This document shows positions 34,255 to 42,757 of a stretch of DNA of 64,000 nucleotides, one piece after another. This DNA is from Roseivirga sp. 4D4 (GTDB lineage Bacteria; Bacteroidota; Bacteroidia; Cytophagales; Cyclobacteriaceae): contig NZ_MDGP01000001.1 of NCBI RefSeq assembly GCF_001747095.1, forward strand, positions 4,075,001-4,139,000, in the 5' to 3' direction. Both the position numbers and the translations under genes were made by a program. Under the pieces are notes generated by a model. It had not been told where the DNA came from, searched no databases, and saw only the letters and a list, made by a program, of their open reading frames with translations. The first letter of the stretch is position 1, and each line of letters starts with the position of its first letter.

Positions 34255-34731
34255 TCAGCCGCCCGACACTATTTTGCCCCACTGAGTATTTGCCTTCGGC
34301 AGGAGGTTGGCTTCATCTTTATTCCAAGATTTGAGTGTATTGGTGAATCTAAAATTATAAAAGAGGTAAAGCTTACCGTCAATAATCTTGAAGGTCTCTG
34401 GGTCTATTCTAACCTTATCTCCATCTGCCATGGCATATGCACAGTATCCACCATACTCCGGTTCATACCGCTTTGGGTCAGCAATAAACAGCTGCCTATT
34501 CTTAGCTGAAGAGAAATAATAAGTCACTCCGGCAGCATTATGGCTGATGTTTTCAGAACCCTCTACCGCTTTGTTTTCAGTAAAATATGCTACCGGATCG
34601 TAGCCTTGGATGGCTAGGCCTCTCTTCAAATTGTAATGCTTTAAATCGTAGCCGCTGTTTTGGGCATAAGAAGTATGTCCTCCAATGAGGGCTAAAAGAC
34701 AAAAGGATAAGAGTGTGATGGATCGCTTCAT
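34255..34731 (-). CDS. Secreted YHS-domain protein (158 aa)
   Basis: A signal peptide (1-23, ending TSYAQ) is followed by a YHS-type domain: LAIQGYDPVAYFTENKAVEG, VTYYFSSAKNRQLFIADP and YGGYCAYAM. YHS domains are small putative metal-binding modules. It may act in the periplasm or cell envelope. Single gene, divergent from the sigma-54 activator gene with 137 bp between them. Confidence 0.88.
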   Translation of the reverse strand: MKRSITLLSFCLLALIGGHTSYAQNSGYDLKHYNLKRGLAIQGYDPVAYFTENKAVEGSENISHNAAGVTYYFSSAKNRQLFIADPKRYEPEYGGYCAYAMADGDKVRIDPETFKIIDGKLYLFYNFRFTNTLKSWNKDEANLLPKANTQWGKIVSGG

Positions 34732-34850
34732 GCTAAAAATTTTTCAAGTATAGCCATATCTACGGACTAGGTTACTAAACGGATGTATATCAAGGCCGCA
34801 TGCCTGACATTTGAATACTAATTGTGTAATTACCTAGTCTCAAATAAAAA

Positions 34851-34864
34851 CACGATATTTCGTG
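34851..34864. promoter_or_regulatory. Operator copy 1 (CACGATATTTCGTG)
   Basis: This 14-bp sequence with CACGA/TCGTG arms ends 4 bp before the ATG of the sigma-54 activator gene. The identical sequence (reverse orientation) is at 37682-37695. Its position suggests negative autoregulation. Confidence 0.65.
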
Positions 34865-34868
34865 AGAA

Positions 34869-36743
34869 ATGAGTGTGTCAAATCAATTGCCCAACTATAG
34901 TCGTCTTTCTCAATTTACGGTAGAAAGGGCTTTGGCATCCGTTTTCTGGATGGAAGAATCTGGCAGCCTGAGGTTTGCCAACGAAACGGCTCAGATACTC
35001 TACGGGTATAGTGCGGATGAATTTAAGTCACTAAGTATTCTGGACCTTAATCCAAATTTTGATGAGGAACGATTCGCTGATTTGTGGGCACGGTCAAAAG
35101 TGGAAAAACGTATTAGACTCGAATCTACTCATTGCAAGAAAGATGGTACTGAATTCCCTGTTGAAATCTTCGTCAATCACATAGAATTTGAGGGGCATGC
35201 TTTCAACGTGAGCTTTGTGCTGGACATAACCGAAAGAAAGCGGAAAGAAAGACTTTTGAAGTCTCTGTCGGAGGCAACTGCCGATGCAGTAGGTTCGGAT
35301 TTCTTTGTGTCTTTGGTGGAGAACATAGCCAAATCGCTAGGAGTCCACATGGCTATAATAACTGAATGTACCGACTCTAGTAAGTCGAGACTTCGCACCT
35401 TGGCTTATTTCAAGGATGACACACTTCAGGAGAATGTAGAATACAATACTGAAGGCACGCCATGCAAGTTGATTATGGAGACAACAGATCCGCTCTTTAT
35501 TCAAGAAGGTGTGCAAGACGAGTTTGAAAAAGAACCTGGGATAGAGGGCTACTTCGGAATACCAATTTTAAACGATTCGGGAGATTGCATTGGTCATATT
35601 GCCGTGCTTAATAATGACAAACTTCAACTGTCTCCGGAAGAACAGGACATACTCAAGCTCTTTTCTGATCGTGCTGCTGCTGAGATAGAAAGAAAAATTG
35701 CCAGTGAAAAACTTCTGGAAGCGGTTGACGAGGTAAAAAGTCTTAAGGACAGGCTGGAAGCAGAGAATACCTATTTGCAGGAAGAGATCAAGTTTGAGCA
35801 CAATTTTCAGGAGATCATTACTCAAAGCGATAGGTTTAGGTCTGTACTCTCTTCATCGGAACAGGTAGCCATTACGGATGCAACTGTCTTGATTCTTGGA
35901 GAGTCAGGTACAGGAAAGGAATTACTGGCAAGAGCGATACATAATATCAGTAAGAGAAGTGATCGGCCATTGGTGAAGGTTAATTGTGCTGCACTTCCGG
36001 CTAATTTGATAGAAAGTGAACTTTTTGGTCATGAAAAAGGAGCTTTTACTGGAGCTATTGCTAAAAAAGTAGGAAGGTTTGAGTTGGCTGATGGCGGCAC
36101 CTTGTTTCTGGACGAAGTTGGCGAGTTGCCCTTAGAGCTTCAGTCTAAGCTTTTGAGAGCCCTTCAAGAGGGGGAGTTTGAACGATTGGGAAGTACAAAC
36201 ACCCAGAAAGTTGATGTACGTGTAATAGCGGCAACCAACAGGGATCTTGAAAAAGAAGTTGATGACGGAAGTTTTAGGGCTGATCTCTTTTATAGGTTGA
36301 ATGTCTTTCCGATCCAAAGCATACCACTACGGGAGAGAAAAGAAGATATTCCACTATTAGTTAAGCACTTTGTAAACCGATTTTCAGCTAAGATCGGTAA
36401 GAAGATCGTGTCAATTCCTAAAAGAATTATTAACTCACTTCAGGGTTATCACTGGCCCGGAAATATCAGGGAGCTAGAAAATGTAATTGAACGCTCTGTG
36501 ATTTTAAGTTCCGGTACTTCTTTAGAATTAGGAGACTGGATTCCTAAATCGACCACCCAGTCGGTGACCACCGAGCTAGATACATTGCATGAGTTTGAAC
36601 GCAAATACATTATTCATGTACTACAAAAAACTACTTGGAGGGTAAGTGGAGAAAAAGGTGCTGCCAAAATCCTGGGAATGAAGCCGACTACCTTGGAATC
36701 CAGAATGAAAAAACTCGGTATCAAACGTGGTTTTTCTAACTAA
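34869..36743 (+). CDS. Sigma-54-dependent activator, PAS-GAF-AAA-Fis (624 aa)
   Basis: This enhancer-binding protein has a PAS domain (about 18-130), a GAF domain (about 140-290), a coiled linker, an AAA+ domain with Walker A GESGTGKE (from G344) and the sigma-54 contact loop GAFTGA (391-396), and a Fis-type helix-turn-helix at the C-terminus (about 585-624). There is no receiver domain, so it senses a ligand or redox state through PAS/GAF. It probably controls the neighbouring operons through the operators described at 34851 and 37682. Confidence 0.95.
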   Translation: MSVSNQLPNYSRLSQFTVERALASVFWMEESGSLRFANETAQILYGYSADEFKSLSILDLNPNFDEERFADLWARSKVEKRIRLESTHCKKDGTEFPVEIFVNHIEFEGHAFNVSFVLDITERKRKERLLKSLSEATADAVGSDFFVSLVENIAKSLGVHMAIITECTDSSKSRLRTLAYFKDDTLQENVEYNTEGTPCKLIMETTDPLFIQEGVQDEFEKEPGIEGYFGIPILNDSGDCIGHIAVLNNDKLQLSPEEQDILKLFSDRAAAEIERKIASEKLLEAVDEVKSLKDRLEAENTYLQEEIKFEHNFQEIITQSDRFRSVLSSSEQVAITDATVLILGESGTGKELLARAIHNISKRSDRPLVKVNCAALPANLIESELFGHEKGAFTGAIAKKVGRFELADGGTLFLDEVGELPLELQSKLLRALQEGEFERLGSTNTQKVDVRVIAATNRDLEKEVDDGSFRADLFYRLNVFPIQSIPLRERKEDIPLLVKHFVNRFSAKIGKKIVSIPKRIINSLQGYHWPGNIRELENVIERSVILSSGTSLELGDWIPKSTTQSVTTELDTLHEFERKYIIHVLQKTTWRVSGEKGAAKILGMKPTTLESRMKKLGIKRGFSN

Positions 36744-37558
36744 AATTTAAGTACAATATCTATCGCTGGAATTCCTTCCTCAAATATGAGTAGATCCAGG
36801 GTGAGTTTCTTTCCAATATAACGAAGGCCTCCAGATATTAAGGCATCATTTTCCCCAGTAAGAACATAGTTTTCTGTGATAAAAGCCAGACGACCGGTTA
36901 GACGAGTCATGCCCCCAATGGTCAATAGCCCTGTGTTGTTTATCTCACCATTTGCCAAGGCATAGCCTGTACCAAAGGTGATATTATGTTCCTTGTTTCC
37001 GTAGGTCAAAAGTGCATTTAGGCTCCCTAGGTTTAATTCACCACTGAGGTCTCCTGCAGAGGTTAAATAGGAAAATGAAATTGCACCTTGCAGATTCTTT
37101 GCAATAGGAACACCATACTTGAGATTTGCTAATATGATAGGTGACCCACCGAAAAGAGAGATTAACTCAGTGCCTACCAATGCACTGAATCGGTCAGTAA
37201 CTCCATAGCTAACAATATTGACTAAACCATAGATGTTTTGATAGTATCCCTCACCCTTATTGAGTGTATAGGCCGATTGCCCTAAAAAGTATCGAGTGGG
37301 ATTAGGGTTAGGCATTCTGCCCTTTGCATCTAGATATATTATTTTTCTTATTTCAGTGCGTTGAAAAGTCAGTAAACCTAGTGATTCGCTATTTACGACA
37401 ACTTCTCGGTCATCTTCACTGACCAACTCTCCTTTGATTTCAGATTTATCTAGGAGAATGACGAGAACCTGGTTACCGGTATGGTCGTCTTGAGATTGTG
37501 CATTTAGAGGGTTGAAAAAAAGAGTAAGAAGGCAAAAAAATGAAAAAGTGAATCTCAT
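36740..37558 (-). CDS. Exported outer-membrane-type protein (272 aa)
   Basis: A signal peptide ([16 protein letters not shown]) is followed by a short domain with [18 protein letters not shown] and [12 protein letters not shown], similar to small SH3-like beta modules. The long C-terminal part has regular amphipathic strands typical of a beta-barrel. The specific function is unknown. It overlaps the activator's stop by 4 bp tail to tail and has a predicted reverse-strand sigma-54 promoter, so it is likely a target of that activator. Confidence 0.7.
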   Translation of the reverse strand: MRFTFSFFCLLTLFFNPLNAQSQDDHTGNQVLVILLDKSEIKGELVSEDDREVVVNSESLGLLTFQRTEIRKIIYLDAKGRMPNPNPTRYFLGQSAYTLNKGEGYYQNIYGLVNIVSYGVTDRFSALVGTELISLFGGSPIILANLKYGVPIAKNLQGAISFSYLTSAGDLSGELNLGSLNALLTYGNKEHNITFGTGYALANGEINNTGLLTIGGMTRLTGRLAFITENYVLTGENDALISGGLRYIGKKLTLDLLIFEEGIPAIDIVLKF

Positions 37559-37566
37559 GTTATTTT

Positions 37567-37580
37567 CTTGATATTTCGTG
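37567..37580. promoter_or_regulatory. Degenerate operator copy 3
   Basis: CTTGATATTTCGTG differs from the 14-bp operator at two bases in one arm. It lies 9 bp upstream of the exported protein's start codon. Confidence 0.4.
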
Positions 37581-37607
37581 AATTTTTGATTGTTCCTTGT
37601 TTTGTGA

Positions 37608-37622
37608 ACAAAATATAGGCCA
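37608..37622 (-). promoter_or_regulatory. Candidate sigma-54 promoter, reverse
   Basis: On the reverse strand the sequence reads TGGCCT-ATATT-TTGT: GG and GT separated by 10 nt, the -24/-12 spacing. It would start transcription near 37597, about 40 nt upstream of the exported protein gene. Confidence 0.45.
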
Positions 37623-37681
37623 AATATCTCGCTGAGCAGTTTTTTAAATGAATATCACTTTTCCTGAAATAATCTGAAATA

Positions 37682-37695
37682 CACGAAATATCGTG
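37682..37695. promoter_or_regulatory. Operator copy 2 / upstream activating site
   Basis: This is an exact reverse-orientation copy of the site at 34851-34864; with one more base on each side the arms are ACACGA/TCGTGT. It lies 77 bp before the forward -24 element and about 60 bp from the reverse one, normal for a shared enhancer site. Confidence 0.65.
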
Positions 37696-37772
37696 TAAAT
37701 TTTTCATCATTTTTTCAAAGAGAATTTTGTAAACTATTGAAGATCAATTGATTAAATATTATTCTATTCGTC

Positions 37773-37787
37773 TGGCACACTAATTGT
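37773..37787 (+). promoter_or_regulatory. Candidate sigma-54 promoter, forward
   Basis: TGGCAC-ACTAA-TTGT matches the -24/-12 consensus with GG and GT 10 nt apart. The expected start is near 37799, leaving a leader of about 100 nt before the ATP-grasp gene. Confidence 0.65.
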
Positions 37788-37896
37788 CATTTAGAGGACG
37801 GTTCTATAGACGGTAGAGCGACAAAGTGTTGGTTAACACTTATTCTTGACAAAACTAAGTTTATGTTCTGGCGTTGATTATCTTTCGAATTGAGTT

Positions 37897-38973
37897 ATGA
37901 GGCATAGATTACCACTTTTTCTGGTAAAGATCATCTACTATGAATACTGGCCTTTTTGGTTGTTTTTCCTTCCACTGGTGCCGTATTGGGTTTATTTGTC
38001 GATCAAAGCTAGGTCTTTGACCTACTTTACGGCAGCTAATCCAGGAATCATTCATGGGGGCGTTTTTGGAGAGTCTAAAATTGATATTCTCGACAAAATT
38101 GATCCTAAGTATCGCCCGACAACATTGTTCTTCAAATTGTCGGCCACATTACCGGAAGTACTCAGTAGAATTGAGCAGTCAGACCTGAGTTTTCCGATAA
38201 TTATAAAACCAGATGTCGGAGAGCGAGGCGCTGAAGTGGAGAAGGTTGATAATAAAGATCAGCTGACGGATTATCTCAAGCGGACAGATCAGGATTTCAT
38301 TATTCAGGAGTACGTTGATTTTGATATCGAATTGGGTGTCTTATATCACAAACTTCCGATCAGTGGCACTAGTAACATTACCTCCATTGTCCAAAAAGAA
38401 TTTTTGGGAGTTACTGGAGATGGTACTTCTACTATTCGGGAGTTGCTGAGTAAAAGCGAACGAGCAAAACTTCAAATGTCCACCCTTGAGGAAAAACATG
38501 GGAGTCATTTGGAGGATGTGTTGCCAAATGGGGTGTATGAAAACTTGCAGCCTATAGGTAATCACTGCTTAGGCACAAAATTCTTAAGTGGTCAACATTT
38601 GATCAGCAAAGAATTGGTTGCCGTTTTCGATGAAATCTCCAGCAACATTCAAGGCTTCAATTTTGGGCGTTTCGATCTTAAAGTAAGTTCCATTGAGGAT
38701 TTATTTGCCGGAAAGAACATCAAGGTGATGGAGTTGAATGGAGTAACCTCTGAACCTGGTCATATTTATGATCCGAAGTACAACTTACTTCGAGCTTATA
38801 AAGACACCATGTCCAGCATGAAGACTTCTTGCAAAGTCAGCATTGAAAACATGAGGAATGGGGCCAAAGTGACACCATTCTGGACAATGTTCAAGCTACT
38901 TCGAGGTCACTTCTCCGAAAAACCAGAAGAGCAGAACGTAAATGGCAAAGTTAAAACCATGATGACCAAATGA
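37897..38973 (+). CDS. ATP-grasp-fold protein with membrane segment (358 aa)
   Basis: A hydrophobic segment (residues 15-35) precedes a probable ATP-grasp ligase domain. FPIIIKPDVGERGAEVEKV fits the ATP-binding lysine and glycine-rich loop, FIIQEYVDFDIELGV follows, and FDLKVSS, KVMELNGVTSEPGHI carries the metal-binding acid/Asn end. The fold resembles D-Ala-D-Ala ligase. The ligation substrates are unknown. First gene of a probable three-gene operon; the stop overlaps the next start by 4 bp. Confidence 0.8.
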   Translation: MRHRLPLFLVKIIYYEYWPFWLFFLPLVPYWVYLSIKARSLTYFTAANPGIIHGGVFGESKIDILDKIDPKYRPTTLFFKLSATLPEVLSRIEQSDLSFPIIIKPDVGERGAEVEKVDNKDQLTDYLKRTDQDFIIQEYVDFDIELGVLYHKLPISGTSNITSIVQKEFLGVTGDGTSTIRELLSKSERAKLQMSTLEEKHGSHLEDVLPNGVYENLQPIGNHCLGTKFLSGQHLISKELVAVFDEISSNIQGFNFGRFDLKVSSIEDLFAGKNIKVMELNGVTSEPGHIYDPKYNLLRAYKDTMSSMKTSCKVSIENMRNGAKVTPFWTMFKLLRGHFSEKPEEQNVNGKVKTMMTK

Positions 38974-39593
38974 TCTGGTCCATTCTGGAAGCTTTAGTTA
39001 TAGCCACGGCAATTAGTTTTGCCGGATCGGTGCAGTTGGGACCAGTGAACTTTGGTACTATTCACACTGCACTTCACAAGAATAAGAAGGCAGCCATAAC
39101 CTTTGGATTTGGCGGTAGTTTACCTGAGTTATTGTATTGCGGACTCGCCATTGGCAGTTCAAATTTTATCTCGCAATACGAAGGACTCGAAGACTACCTC
39201 AAATATTTGACAATCGGTGTTCTATTTCTATTCGGAACATATCTGATCTTCCAGAAGGCTACTTCAGAGTATAAACATAAATCAGAAAAGAAAGGAAAAG
39301 AGCTTTGGTTAGGTGTCACTTTTGGCTTGCTTAATCCACAACTCTATCCCTTTTGGCTTTTTATTATTACCTATCTCAGAACCAACTCCATACTGGAAAA
39401 CGATAGATGGCCTGTACAGGTCGCTTTTGTCGTTGGGTCAGCATTGGGTGCATTTCTGCTACAATGGTTAGTAGCTGAATTCACCACCCGAAAGAGAGAG
39501 TTCATCTATTTGAGATTAACGAAAAACTATAACAAGGTGCTAGGAGCGATCATAATCGCCATAGCAGTATTTCAATTGGTAATAAATTTATAA
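38970..39593 (+). CDS. LysE-family-like exporter (207 aa)
   Basis: This integral membrane protein has about six helices. The N-terminal AGSVQLGPVNFGTIHTAL matches the GP.N region of LysE/RhtB-type amino acid exporters, and GLLNPQLYPFWLF is the second family-like motif. Coupled by overlap to the ATP-grasp gene, so it may export the ligation product or its substrate; that is inference. Confidence 0.78.
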   Translation: MIWSILEALVIATAISFAGSVQLGPVNFGTIHTALHKNKKAAITFGFGGSLPELLYCGLAIGSSNFISQYEGLEDYLKYLTIGVLFLFGTYLIFQKATSEYKHKSEKKGKELWLGVTFGLLNPQLYPFWLFIITYLRTNSILENDRWPVQVAFVVGSALGAFLLQWLVAEFTTRKREFIYLRLTKNYNKVLGAIIIAIAVFQLVINL

Positions 39594-39596
39594 GTC

Positions 39597-40280
39597 ATGC
39601 AAAACGAAATAAAATATTGGTATCTAAGAAATTATGATCTATTCGCGAACCTGAGCAAGGAACAAATTCATGACCTGTGTTCAATTTCAAGGTTTGTTAG
39701 AATGAAGAAGGGACAGACGATCTACTTTGCGAATGACGATTCAAAAAGACTATACTTTCTAATAAACGGTAAGATTAAAATCAGTGAGATCGATGGTCTT
39801 GGAAACGAGATGATTAAGGACATCATACTGACTGGAGATCTTTTTGGAGAGATTCCAATCACTAATTTTCAAGTCAGCCAGGAGTTTGCGGAAATTTTAT
39901 CAAGTGAAGTAATCCTATGTACATTCACTATGGAAGAGTTCGAAAAGCTGATGCACAAGCACCCAAGTTTGGCACTTTCATTCTCTAAGAAAATGGGCGA
40001 GAAGTTGAGAAAATTAGAGCATCGTTATGCCAACCTTGTCTTTAAGGATGTCAAAGCGAGGCTCAAGGATTTCTTAGTCGATTGGGCTAATAAAGAAGGT
40101 AAGCCAGCCGATGCAGGTTTAGTAATTAGAAATTATCTGACGCATAATGAGATCGCCAGTCTGATCAGTTCTTCAAGACAAACCGTTACCACGCTGATCA
40201 ATGAGTTAAAAGAGGAAGGTGTGATTGTCTATAGTAGAAGCTTAATTACAATTCCGAACATCGGAGCTTTGGCCGCATAA
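39597..40280 (+). CDS. Crp/Fnr-family regulator (227 aa)
   Basis: A cyclic-nucleotide-binding-type beta roll (about 15-125, with FLINGKIKISEID and GDLFGEIPI) is followed by a long dimer helix and a winged helix with LTHNEIASLISSSRQTVTTLIN. No Fnr-type Cys cluster is present. It is 3 bp after the exporter gene, so it is the third gene of the operon and may regulate its own unit or a wider set. A terminator follows. Confidence 0.92.
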   Translation: MQNEIKYWYLRNYDLFANLSKEQIHDLCSISRFVRMKKGQTIYFANDDSKRLYFLINGKIKISEIDGLGNEMIKDIILTGDLFGEIPITNFQVSQEFAEILSSEVILCTFTMEEFEKLMHKHPSLALSFSKKMGEKLRKLEHRYANLVFKDVKARLKDFLVDWANKEGKPADAGLVIRNYLTHNEIASLISSSRQTVTTLINELKEEGVIVYSRSLITIPNIGALAA

Positions 40281-40299
40281 GGGTATTTTGGTCAAAAAA

Positions 40300-40337
40300 A
40301 GCCCCGCCCCGAAACTTCTGAGGACGGGGCTTTTTTT
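40300..40337 (+). terminator. Terminator of the ATP-grasp/LysE/Crp operon
   Basis: A GC-rich stem (AGCCCCG with CGGGGCT at its base) with an internal loop is followed by seven T. Confidence 0.88.
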
Positions 40338-40399
40338 ATTTCATGCAACTAGTACATTATGTTTGCTGTCTATTGCTTAGTAATCAAAAGGTCATGGAT

Positions 40400-41101
40400 A
40401 TGAAAAACACCATTAAAACTCAAATCACAATTATCTTACTCTTTATCACCTCAATCGCCTTTGCACAAGAGACCGATACGAGAAGTTTAGATAGTTTCAC
40501 AGAATTAAAAGTATCTGAAGGTATTCAAGTCATTGCCAAGAAAGGCAACGAGAACAGTGTCGACATCGAAGTGTCTCGAATGGATATTGACAGAGTAAGA
40601 ACTGAGGTCAGAGGTGATCGATTAAGTATTTTTGTAAGTCGAAATTCTTGGTCAAGAAGAAATCGCAACGGCAGAATTCGTGTAACACTCACTTATACTG
40701 AAGAAATCGAGGAAATTGTAGCAAATACAAGTGCTGAAATTTCTTTTGAAGATATGATTGAAACCAGACGTTTGTCTGTTACCACTAGTACTTCAGGGGT
40801 GGTTGATGCTAAAATTAAGGTGACGAGCCTGGACTTAAGCGCCACAACATCTGGTAGAATTGATATGACCGGTGACGCTGATGAAGTGGAGGCCACGGCC
40901 TCTACTGGAGGAACTATATACGCGTATGACGTAGAAGCTATTGAGGTGTATGCAAAGGCAAATACTGGTGCTGATGTCAGGGTTAATGCACAAGAACGCC
41001 TTAGAGCTAGTGCGAATACGGGTGGAACAGTGAGCTATAGAGGTCGCCCAAAGGCAGATGTCCGCTCTAATACCGGTGGAAGCATTCGAAGAGCCAGGTA
41101 A
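40400..41101 (+). CDS. DUF2807 exported protein (233 aa)
   Basis: A signal peptide (ends FAQE) is followed by a DUF2807-type beta-helix, the putative autotransporter-adhesin head domain of Bacteroidota. The repeats are Thr/Ser/Gly-rich (TSTSGVVDAKIK, ATTSGRIDMTGDADEVEAT, ANTGADVRV, ANTGGTVSYRG). I start at ATG 40400, 8 bp after AAAAGG; the frame is open to 40343. Role in adhesion or envelope is not proven. Confidence 0.85.
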   Translation: MKNTIKTQITIILLFITSIAFAQETDTRSLDSFTELKVSEGIQVIAKKGNENSVDIEVSRMDIDRVRTEVRGDRLSIFVSRNSWSRRNRNGRIRVTLTYTEEIEEIVANTSAEISFEDMIETRRLSVTTSTSGVVDAKIKVTSLDLSATTSGRIDMTGDADEVEATASTGGTIYAYDVEAIEVYAKANTGADVRVNAQERLRASANTGGTVSYRGRPKADVRSNTGGSIRRAR

Positions 41102-41164
41102 TTAGCTTATTTCAACAAGACACATTTTTTGATTAATCTTAGCTTTGAGTTTAAAGCTTCGATT

Positions 41165-41632
41165 ATGAAAATGAAAATAATAATTGGAGCCCTTTTTGGG
41201 CTCTTTATTTTTGGTGGCAGCCTAAGGGCACAAGACGATGTTCAGGCGATCAAAGATGCCGTGATGACCATGTTTGATGGCATGAGAGCTGGCGATAGTG
41301 CCATGGTACATTCGGTTTTTAGTGACGAGATTGTCTTTCAAAGGGTCCAAGAAAACCGAGAGGGCAAAGCTAGAGTAGTCAGTAGTGACTTCAGCAGTTT
41401 TTTAAAGTCTGTCGGCACTCCGCACGATAAGGTTTGGGATGAAAGAATTGAATTTGGGACGATTGAGATTGATGGTAAAATGGCTTCCGTTTGGACTCCC
41501 TTTAAATTCTATTTGGGGGATCAATTTTCACATTGTGGGGTCAACGTTTTCAAACTTTACAAGTCGGAAGACGGATGGAAGATTTTCCACTTGGTGGATA
41601 CCGGAAGAAAAGACAACTGTGTAGGGGGCTAA
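41165..41632 (+). CDS. Secreted NTF2-like protein (155 aa)
   Basis: A signal peptide (MKMKIIIGALFGLFIFGGSLRAQ, split here only by name) precedes an NTF2/SnoaL-like domain: AIKDAVMTMFDGMRAGDSA, SDEIVFQRV, ASVWTPFKFYLGDQFSHCG and DGWKIFHLVDT. Such domains bind small molecules or act as simple enzymes. I start at ATG 41165 because the 12 extra upstream residues do not look natural before the signal. A terminator follows. Confidence 0.8.
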   Translation: MKMKIIIGALFGLFIFGGSLRAQDDVQAIKDAVMTMFDGMRAGDSAMVHSVFSDEIVFQRVQENREGKARVVSSDFSSFLKSVGTPHDKVWDERIEFGTIEIDGKMASVWTPFKFYLGDQFSHCGVNVFKLYKSEDGWKIFHLVDTGRKDNCVGG

Positions 41633-41639
41633 AACAAAA

Positions 41640-41657
41640 ACGCCCCTTTCGGGGCGT
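41640..41657. terminator. Bidirectional terminator
   Basis: A 7-bp stem ACGCCCC/GGGGCGT with loop TTTC is placed between convergent genes. The A-run on its left acts for the reverse gene. Confidence 0.8.
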
Positions 41658-41663
41658 TCTTAC

Positions 41664-41822
41664 TTACCTTTTACGGTAATGGTTCTCTATAATATCTCTC
41701 ACTGAAACGCGCTGGTGATTGAAATCGTGGGAACCTTGTGAATTGACGTTGCCATTCGAATGCGTTTTAACCTTGTCTATAGTAGACTCATTCGTATGAC
41801 GACTCGTTTTTAATTCCTCCAT
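41664..41822 (-). CDS. Possible small protein (52 aa)
   Basis: This short reverse ORF encodes a polar peptide (MEELKTSRHTNESTIDKVKT, ending VSVRDIIENHYRKR). No family is known to me. The shared terminator directly after its stop supports a real gene. The upstream 257 bp (41823-42079) contain nothing I can identify. Confidence 0.4.
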   Translation of the reverse strand: MEELKTSRHTNESTIDKVKTHSNGNVNSQGSHDFNHQRVSVRDIIENHYRKR

Positions 41823-42079
41823 TAGTTTACTATGCTTAAAATCTAACAATTAAAAAGTTGTCAGTAGAATTCAATTTCCTCTTCTGACACAAAATTATGC
41901 AATCGATTGCATTATCCAAGCATCGACAGAAAAAAACTCAAAATTTTATTTCCGTTATAGATTGACTTGGGCCTTAGACAAATATGGTACGGTCTAACCC
42001 GAAATTACCCTACCAAGAGTATCATTTGAGCATAGACAGTTTAAAAAGAAAGGTCTGGAATGACTGCTTTTTTTAAGGG

Positions 42080-42156
42080 GTCCGTAGGAGGGCCGAGCGT
42101 CAAAAAAGCTCCTGTGGAGTTTTTAGTGAGGAGCCAGCCTGCAGGGTAAGCTCCCA
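42080..42156 (-). repeat. tRNA-Glu-flank-derived unit A with hairpin
   Basis: It starts with GTCCGTAGGAGG, like the tRNA-Glu 3' end, and ends GCCAGCCTGCAGGGTAAGCTCCC. In the middle is a hairpin with a TGT loop (CTCC-TGT-GGAG plus A/T pairs). It corresponds to unit B at 42206-42283 in both flanks, while the hairpin stem sequence differs. Confidence 0.5.
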
Positions 42157-42174
42157 AGCATAAAGCTTAAAAAA

Positions 42175-42194
42175 AGCCCCGACATGTCGGGGCT
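42175..42194 (-). terminator. Terminator-like palindrome after unit B
   Basis: The perfect palindrome AGCCCCGACATGTCGGGGCT is followed on the reverse strand by a T-run. Together with the TTGTAAGTAGTCC that follows in + orientation, it copies the arrangement behind the true tRNA-Glu. Confidence 0.75.
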
Positions 42195-42205
42195 CCTTGT
42201 AAGTA

Positions 42206-42283
42206 GTCCATAGGAGGACAATCCGCATAGAATTAATCCAGCGGATTAATTCAGGATTGGGCCAGCTTGCAGCGTGGCTCCCC
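42206..42283 (-). repeat. tRNA-Glu-flank-derived unit B with hairpin
   Basis: The left flank (GTAAGTAGTCCATAGGAG) is nearly the same as the tRNA-Glu 3' end. The middle is a perfect 10-bp hairpin GAATTAATCC-AGC-GGATTAATTC. The right flank GGGCCAGCTTGCAGCGTGGCTCCCC matches unit A. It may be a decayed tRNA-Glu or a small structured RNA. Confidence 0.5.
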
Positions 42284-42298
42284 GAAGGGCATAAAAAA

Positions 42299-42318
42299 AG
42301 CCCAGCATTAGCTGAGCT
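42299..42318 (-). terminator. Terminator of tRNA-Glu
   Basis: An 8-bp stem (with one G-T pair in RNA) and a 4-nt loop is followed on the reverse strand by seven T, directly downstream of tRNA-Glu. Confidence 0.8.
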
Positions 42319-42327
42319 CTTTGTAAG

Positions 42328-42399
42328 TAGTCCGTAGGGGAATCGAACCCCTGTTACCAGGATGAAAACCTGGCGTCCTAACCCCTAGACGAACGGACC
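42328..42399 (-). tRNA. tRNA-Glu (TTC)
   Basis: The 72-nt reverse-strand cloverleaf has acceptor GGTCCGT/ACGGACT (one G-T pair), D arm GTC/GAC, anticodon arm CCAGG-TTTTCAT-CCTGG with TTC, and T arm AGGGG-TTCGATT-CCCCT. CCA is not encoded. Confidence 0.95.
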
Positions 42400-42409
42400 A
42401 AATAATCTG

Positions 42410-42494
42410 CAGAGGCGGAGGGATTCGAACCCCCGGTACCTCGCGGTACAATGGTTTTCAAGACCACCGCATTCGACCACTCTGCCACGCCTCT
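42410..42494 (-). tRNA. tRNA-Ser (TGA)
   Basis: The 85-nt class II tRNA on the reverse strand has acceptor AGAGGCG/CGCCTCT, an anticodon loop CTTGAAA with TGA, a long variable arm (TACCGCGAGGTA) and T arm with TTCGAAT. CCA is not encoded. It is 10 bp upstream of tRNA-Glu in the same transcript direction. Confidence 0.95.
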
Positions 42495-42497
42495 GTA

Positions 42498-42740
42498 TTA
42501 AATTATCTTTTTGTCTTTCAAGAATCGATAGCCATCGATGGATTTGAAAAACATCTCTCTTTTATAAGCTTCTGACTTGGTCTGAAACACTTCTTTGTAG
42601 TGTAAACGCCACGGTCTTTTGCTTTTGGTCGACCTTACTTTTCCTTGGTTATGCCTTTTTAATCTCTCATCAAGATTTTTGGTATGACCATAATAGAAGG
42701 TCTGGTCAAAATCATTCTGTAATATGTAAGTAAAGAACAT
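42498..42740 (-). CDS. GIY-YIG endonuclease-domain protein (80 aa)
   Basis: This is a minimal UPF0213/URI-type GIY-YIG domain: [30 protein letters not shown] (the GIY-YIG strands are FTYIL and YYGHT), and [14 protein letters not shown] with the catalytic Glu region. It may cut or bind DNA. The stop lies 3 bp from the tRNA-Ser 5' end, and the gene is upstream-bounded by a degenerate tRNA-Ser, which suggests a mobile or duplicating history. Confidence 0.88.
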   Translation of the reverse strand: MFFTYILQNDFDQTFYYGHTKNLDERLKRHNQGKVRSTKSKRPWRLHYKEVFQTKSEAYKREMFFKSIDGYRFLKDKKII

Positions 42741-42757
42741 ATCCCCTTACTTTTTTT

